Positions 29,701 through 32,139 of a stretch of DNA of 32,139 bases are shown in pieces. This DNA is from Erysipelotrichaceae bacterium (lineage in GTDB: Bacteria > Bacillota_I > Bacilli_A > Erysipelotrichales > Erysipelotrichaceae). Position 1 is the first letter of the stretch. The number at the start of each line of letters is the position of its first letter. Both the position numbers and the translations under genes were made by a program. The stretch is taken from assembly GCA_017539105.1 (NCBI GenBank), contig JAFYHQ010000018.1:1-32139 (forward strand), written 5' to 3'. The notes beneath the pieces were generated by a model, which worked only from the letters and a program-made list of their open reading frames with translations, did no database searches and was not told the origin of the DNA.

Positions 29701-32139
29701 ATCCGTGACTTCGAACTCTCTGTCATTGACCCGGATCCGGATATGGATCTCTTCGATTTCAGGCGCCAGATCATCCAAAGAGAATGCCAGACGGTAATCT
29801 TCTTCCAGATGTCTGCTGTCATCGCAGTCATAGACAACGGAAGGAGCCTGAACGATGTCGCCGATGATGATCGATGATTCCGTAGGCTCATAGAATTTAA
29901 ACAGATAGATATTCAGATCATTCTTCGGGGAATATGTCCAGCCGGAGAAGACGCTTGAGAAATACTCGATACAGACAGGCGTTCCGTTATAAACCGCCTC
30001 TTTATTGTAGATGATGTAACCATCCGGTTTCTGCACCAGATACCACTTGGCAGTCTCCGGAAGCGTTCCCTCTTCATCCTTCTCGACAAAGAGCAGTTCT
30101 TCATCGCTGTTCGTCGCAAGATACTTGCCATCGACCTCAAAGCTGTAGTAACGGCCCATCGTATCGATCTTGAACGCATATGCGCCATTGTTCGCTCTTG
30201 CCTTGCTGCCTCTGATTTCCGTTGGAATCGCCGTCAGCGAATAAGTCGCTTCTTTTGCCAGACCCATGGACTGTTCGGCAGCGATGTTGTAGAAGATATA
30301 GGACTTGCCCTTTTCCATCACGCCATCCCAGACGCCATCGTCATAAGCGGCTATGGCATCCTCAGGATCGACGAGATAGAACTGCAACGCAAATTCATTC
30401 TCCGTGAATCTGTTGCTTGTGGTCCTGGTGAAATAGCCGGAATAGACTTCCGTCTCGTTACGTAAATATGCTTCGATATATGCAGGACCGCTGCTTGTTG
30501 AAACGGTCGGTGAACTGATATAGAAACAGTTCGCGGTCTTGGCGCCCGTTAGCGTCCAGGTATTATCCGGATACTGAGCTACATTCAGGCTCAGTTCCGC
30601 ATAAGTGCCGCTCGGCCATACCGTGATACTGCTGGCTTCATTGTCGTTGGCATAGAAGCTGTAAGTTCCATCGTCATTGACTCTGACCTTCCAGACCATG
30701 TCCATGGTGAAATTGACGACATTGCCATTGGTGACCGTAGCAGGTTTCGCCTTCAGATACCAGTCGCCATTCGGTTTTGAACTGATTGCCGTATGATGGC
30801 CTGGGCTGTAGATAGCTACGGTAATGCCATCCGTCAGCTGATCCAGCGAAGTCACGAGATGGCTGTCTCCGGATGGACCAGGCGTCACCGGATCGGCACC
30901 CTTCTTATAGAAAGTGATGCCGTAAGCCTCGTTTGTCGGAGCCGTGCTTCCATAGAGCGTAAATCCGTTATAGTATTCCAGATAGACATTTCCGAAATTG
31001 GATGTCATTTCTCCCAGATGCATATAGTAATGCAGATCGGAACTGTCAGGTCCTGTCAGAGTCCATTTGATTGCCGTGGCACCTGTGACCACCAGATTGT
31101 TGTAGGAACCGCTGACTACACCGCCAAGCGTCTTGCCTTCTTGCGTGAAGCTGTATGTGCCATCGCTGTTTTTCACTACAGTCCATACGACATTCGTATT
31201 GTCCGTCGTAATGACATCGTCTTCAGGCATCAGGGTAACGCCTGTCACTTTTGTGCCTGAGAGCGTATTGCCTACGGCGGCATGATTATTAGCGTTGTAG
31301 ATGATGACTTCATCTCCGGCTGCGAGCGTATCCGTCAGACCGAAGCTGTCGCCTGTCACAGGAGTATCGCTGTTCTGAACCACATGGTAGAGTTTCTGCG
31401 CAAACAGTGCTTCATTTGAAGTATTGTGGTAAGCGCTCCAGTTGTTGTTGCTGGCGTACCATTCGATCGTGTATCCCGCTCTGCCTACATTGGCGATGAA
31501 GAAGGCGTCCGCAACTGTCGGTGCAGAACTGATCGTCCACACATCGTAGATATCTCCCAGAGGCATGCTGGTACGGGAAGCTGCCATCGACAGTTTCTGT
31601 CCGTCTGCCGTCGAGAAGGTATAGCCCTTGCTTCCGTCCGCCTGTTCGATAACGCCCACGGTCCAGATGATGTCTTCGCTTGGATTGACGACTTTATCGT
31701 CATTGATCGTTACTGCGACACCGCTGTTGTAGTATCCGCTGTAGATCTGGCTTAATGCGATCGAATTCGCATCATTCACGATTGCGATCTTATCACCATC
31801 CTCAAGAGTAGAAAGATCCGTGATCAGGCCTTCCTTCACCGGCGCAGCCTTAAACAAACCCTGCGCAAACAGCGCTTCATTTGTAGTATTGTTGTAAGCG
31901 CTCCAGTTGTTGTTGCTGGCGTACCACTCGATCGTGTATCCCGCTCTGCCTGCATTGGCGATGAAGAAGGCGTCCGCAACCGTAGGAGCTGCTGAAATCG
32001 TCCACGTATCATTGACATCCCCCAGAGGCATGCTGGTACGGGAAGCTGCCATCGACAGTTTCTGTCCGTCTGCCGTCGAGAAGGTATAGCCCTTGCTTCC
32101 GTCCGCCTGTTCGATAACGCCCACGGTCCAGATGATGTC
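26782..32139 (-). CDS. Giant secreted CehA/McbA-type PHP phosphoesterase with repeat modules (5' end outside window)
   Basis: The frame stays open to the window end; the GTG near 32124 is an internal valine codon, so at least 1,785 codons are present and the signal peptide is unseen. In protein order there are tandem modules of about 155 residues (32139-30865 in three units, then diverged ones to about 29870). An Ig-like region follows (about 29860-29270). The PHP/CehA domain (about 29265-28430) has QLHSHTTYSDGSGS, FTDHSNYF, GYEMTW, QFNHPGT and NNQDNHKGRWG as metal ligands. Next come a CARDB-like region (about 28195-27890), two OB-like YhcR-type domains (27860-27550, 27545-27245), a small Ig-like domain, a Pro-Asp-Asn linker and the tail. 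Metal-dependent phosphodiester or phosphomonoester hydrolysis is expected; the substrate is unknown. No membrane anchor follows the linker. Confidence 0.87.
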   Translation of the reverse strand, partial: DIIWTVGVIEQADGSKGYTFSTADGQKLSMAASRTSMPLGDVNDTWTISAAPTVADAFFIANAGRAGYTIEWYASNNNWSAYNNTTNEALFAQGLFKAAPVKEGLITDLSTLEDGDKIAIVNDANSIALSQIYSGYYNSGVAVTINDDKVVNPSEDIIWTVGVIEQADGSKGYTFSTADGQKLSMAASRTSMPLGDIYDVWTISSAPTVADAFFIANVGRAGYTIEWYASNNNWSAYHNTSNEALFAQKLYHVVQNSDTPVTGDSFGLTDTLAAGDEVIIYNANNHAAVGNTLSGTKVTGVTLMPEDDVITTDNTNVVWTVVKNSDGTYSFTQEGKTLGGVVSGSYNNLVVTGATAIKWTLTGPDSSDLHYYMHLGEMTSNFGNVYLEYYNGFTLYGSTAPTNEAYGITFYKKGADPVTPGPSGDSHLVTSLDQLTDGITVAIYSPGHHTAISSKPNGDWYLKAKPATVTNGNVVNFTMDMVWKVRVNDDGTYSFYANDNEASSITVWPSGTYAELSLNVAQYPDNTWTLTGAKTANCFYISSPTVSTSSGPAYIEAYLRNETEVYSGYFTRTTSNRFTENEFALQFYLVDPEDAIAAYDDGVWDGVMEKGKSYIFYNIAAEQSMGLAKEATYSLTAIPTEIRGSKARANNGAYAFKIDTMGRYYSFEVDGKYLATNSDEELLFVEKDEEGTLPETAKWYLVQKPDGYIIYNKEAVYNGTPVCIEYFSSVFSGWTYSPKNDLNIYLFKFYEPTESSIIIGDIVQAPSVVYDCDDSRHLEEDYRLAFSLDDLAPEIEEIHIRIRVNDREFEVTDYQSSPEGKSYSAVIPAALIDADEKPELMSVIVEVRNSYGINYTGEKDVLILDEPFFYDMFPGPNTQTGEQTKPSIGVCVGNVGEDPAFTMLVNDVEVEAEYYAEDGILMYVPTEDLENGRTTVTVRVVRADGVEAEKIWSFTVGYSDYQLYFGQLHSHTTYSDGSGSLDTALDYVASLPRSANVQFVAFTDHSNYFDSTSNANPADAMNDASLMNPDSAALWAEYKGKVADFNETHLDIIAIAGYEMTWAGGPGHINSFNTQGIVSRNNADLNNKTGDAGMKLYYETMKKDNGETMHQFNHPGTTFGNFTDFSYRDDETDARIFLVEVGNGEGNIGASGYYPSYEQYILALDKGWHVAPTNNQDNHKGRWGNANDARDVVLTNDFSEEGIYDAIRAMRVYATEDKNLQIYYTVNDQPMGTIFSDEESPEMLDIVVTLYDPDDSDKVVKVEIVSDGGAVAYTWNDQEQIKEGQLTAQIEPDYSYYFVRVTQEDGDLAVTAPVWAGKAVDIGISEFKANAEKVYTNEAVPMNTVLFNNEDKEAKVTSLVYLINGSEVIGTDTNTYTIAAGSTLNVPFEYTFTKAKLTEVVVTATVEYDGKQLSYSSKLELDVLDRENENKVTSIAQVREASVMNDTGYRFIIEGIVTSNASGYDTDTAFFDCVYVQDETGGICCFPVSGEFKIGDKVRIVGHTDFYQGEPELQVQAIAVIGTGEVEPLQITASQLNDRSVEGQLITIHGEVESFEEANGLILTIMVKDEDGDVARVFIDGYITTAHDVERLLVGTGVTVTGLASYDDTWPDADALPRIRIRNRMDIVCDDYKIIEGQNATWTKDSEDDVLIVSNAPNDRFDGLYMDDTLVEEGLYERVSGSTRITLPASYLQTLAEGNHVVRIKSADGSASTNLLVKGVTNPDNPDNPDNPDNPDNPDNPDNPDQPVNPDKPQPVNPTDTFKHPMTGIDSRESFRPHIGSIGKY
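26900..26975 (-). repeat. Nine-base tandem repeat encoding Pro-Asp-Asn linker
   Basis: Six PDN triplets and one PDQ in a row, then PVN-PDK-PQP. Synonymous codons vary between units (CCG/CCT, GAC/GAT, AAT/AAC), so the peptide repeat is kept by selection and not only by recent slippage. It is a typical wall-spanning spacer. Confidence 0.9.
31401..32139 (-). repeat. Near-identical 465-bp in-frame tandem repeat in the exoprotein gene
   Basis: The segment 31401-31674 recurs at 31866-32139 with high identity, offset 465 bp (155 codons); the last 100 bases or so are identical. The protein units carry SNEALFAQ, NNNWSAY, AGYTIEWYASN, DAFFIAN and SMPLGD. The repeat continues past the window end. Confidence 0.92.

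Overview
The window is a dense, single-copy chromosomal stretch of a low-to-mid GC Gram-positive bacterium (Bacillota). Evidence for this is a FeoA-FeoA-FeoB iron locus with a DtxR-type regulator, a tryptophan T-box leader, strong Shine-Dalgarno sites, a sensor kinase with a Firmicutes-type C-terminus, a COG4100-type PLP enzyme and a large secreted CehA/McbA protein. The protein set and the short tmRNA tag ending in LAFA (reminiscent of mollicute tags) make an Erysipelotrichia-like gut organism my best guess; this is inference. I see no phage, transposase, integrase or CRISPR array.

Layout. 1-191 (minus) is the 5' part of tmRNA with its tag and promoter. 241-2831 (minus) is an OmpR-type response regulator and multi-span sensor kinase. 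2918-5817 (minus) is the ferrous iron operon feoA-feoA-feoB-small Cys-rich protein, divergent from a DtxR-family regulator (5859-6218). Two GTTAG-N6-CTAAC boxes and overlapping promoters lie between them. 6222-7874 (minus) is a TGS/uridine-kinase-like protein. 7951-10991 (plus) is a promoter, a tryptophan T-box (specifier TGG, acceptor-end bulge TGGC) and a three-gene TrpXYZ-type ABC importer with its terminator. 11073-16381 (minus) reads as one tight operon: secreted protein, GNAT, miaA, M3 oligoendopeptidase, and a three-gene membrane cassette of unknown function. 16441-16683 (plus) is a stand-alone tRNA-Ile(GAT)/tRNA-Ala(TGC) pair.

16704-17666 (minus) is a membrane-anchored XRE regulator. 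17768-20056 (minus) is a cytoplasmic GH29 fucosidase preceded by an unusual CHAP-GNAT fusion. 20091-20870 is a DUF4230 protein and 20944-22677 an ABC exporter. 22807-24060 (plus) is a COG4100 PLP enzyme converging on SDR-efp (24057-25370, minus). 25442-26677 (minus) is a PnuC-like transporter with an extra N-terminal ectodomain. 26782 to the window end (minus) is the C-terminal 1,785 codons of a giant secreted protein: tandem ~155-residue modules, Ig-like region, PHP phosphoesterase, CARDB-like region, two OB-like domains and a Pro-Asp-Asn linker.

Integration. Iron uptake is probably repressed by an Fe-responsive regulator carrying the DtxR rather than the MntR ligand set. Tryptophan import is gated by uncharged tRNA-Trp. 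miaA, efp, tmRNA and the two tRNAs are translation functions. No gene-free stretch exceeds 300 bases except 7875-8264, which is filled by the T-box leader and its promoter. The items most worth follow-up are the membrane cassette at 11073-12618, the CHAP-GNAT fusion, the PnuC fusion, the tRNA pair with matching T-stem defects, and the PHP/OB exoprotein.
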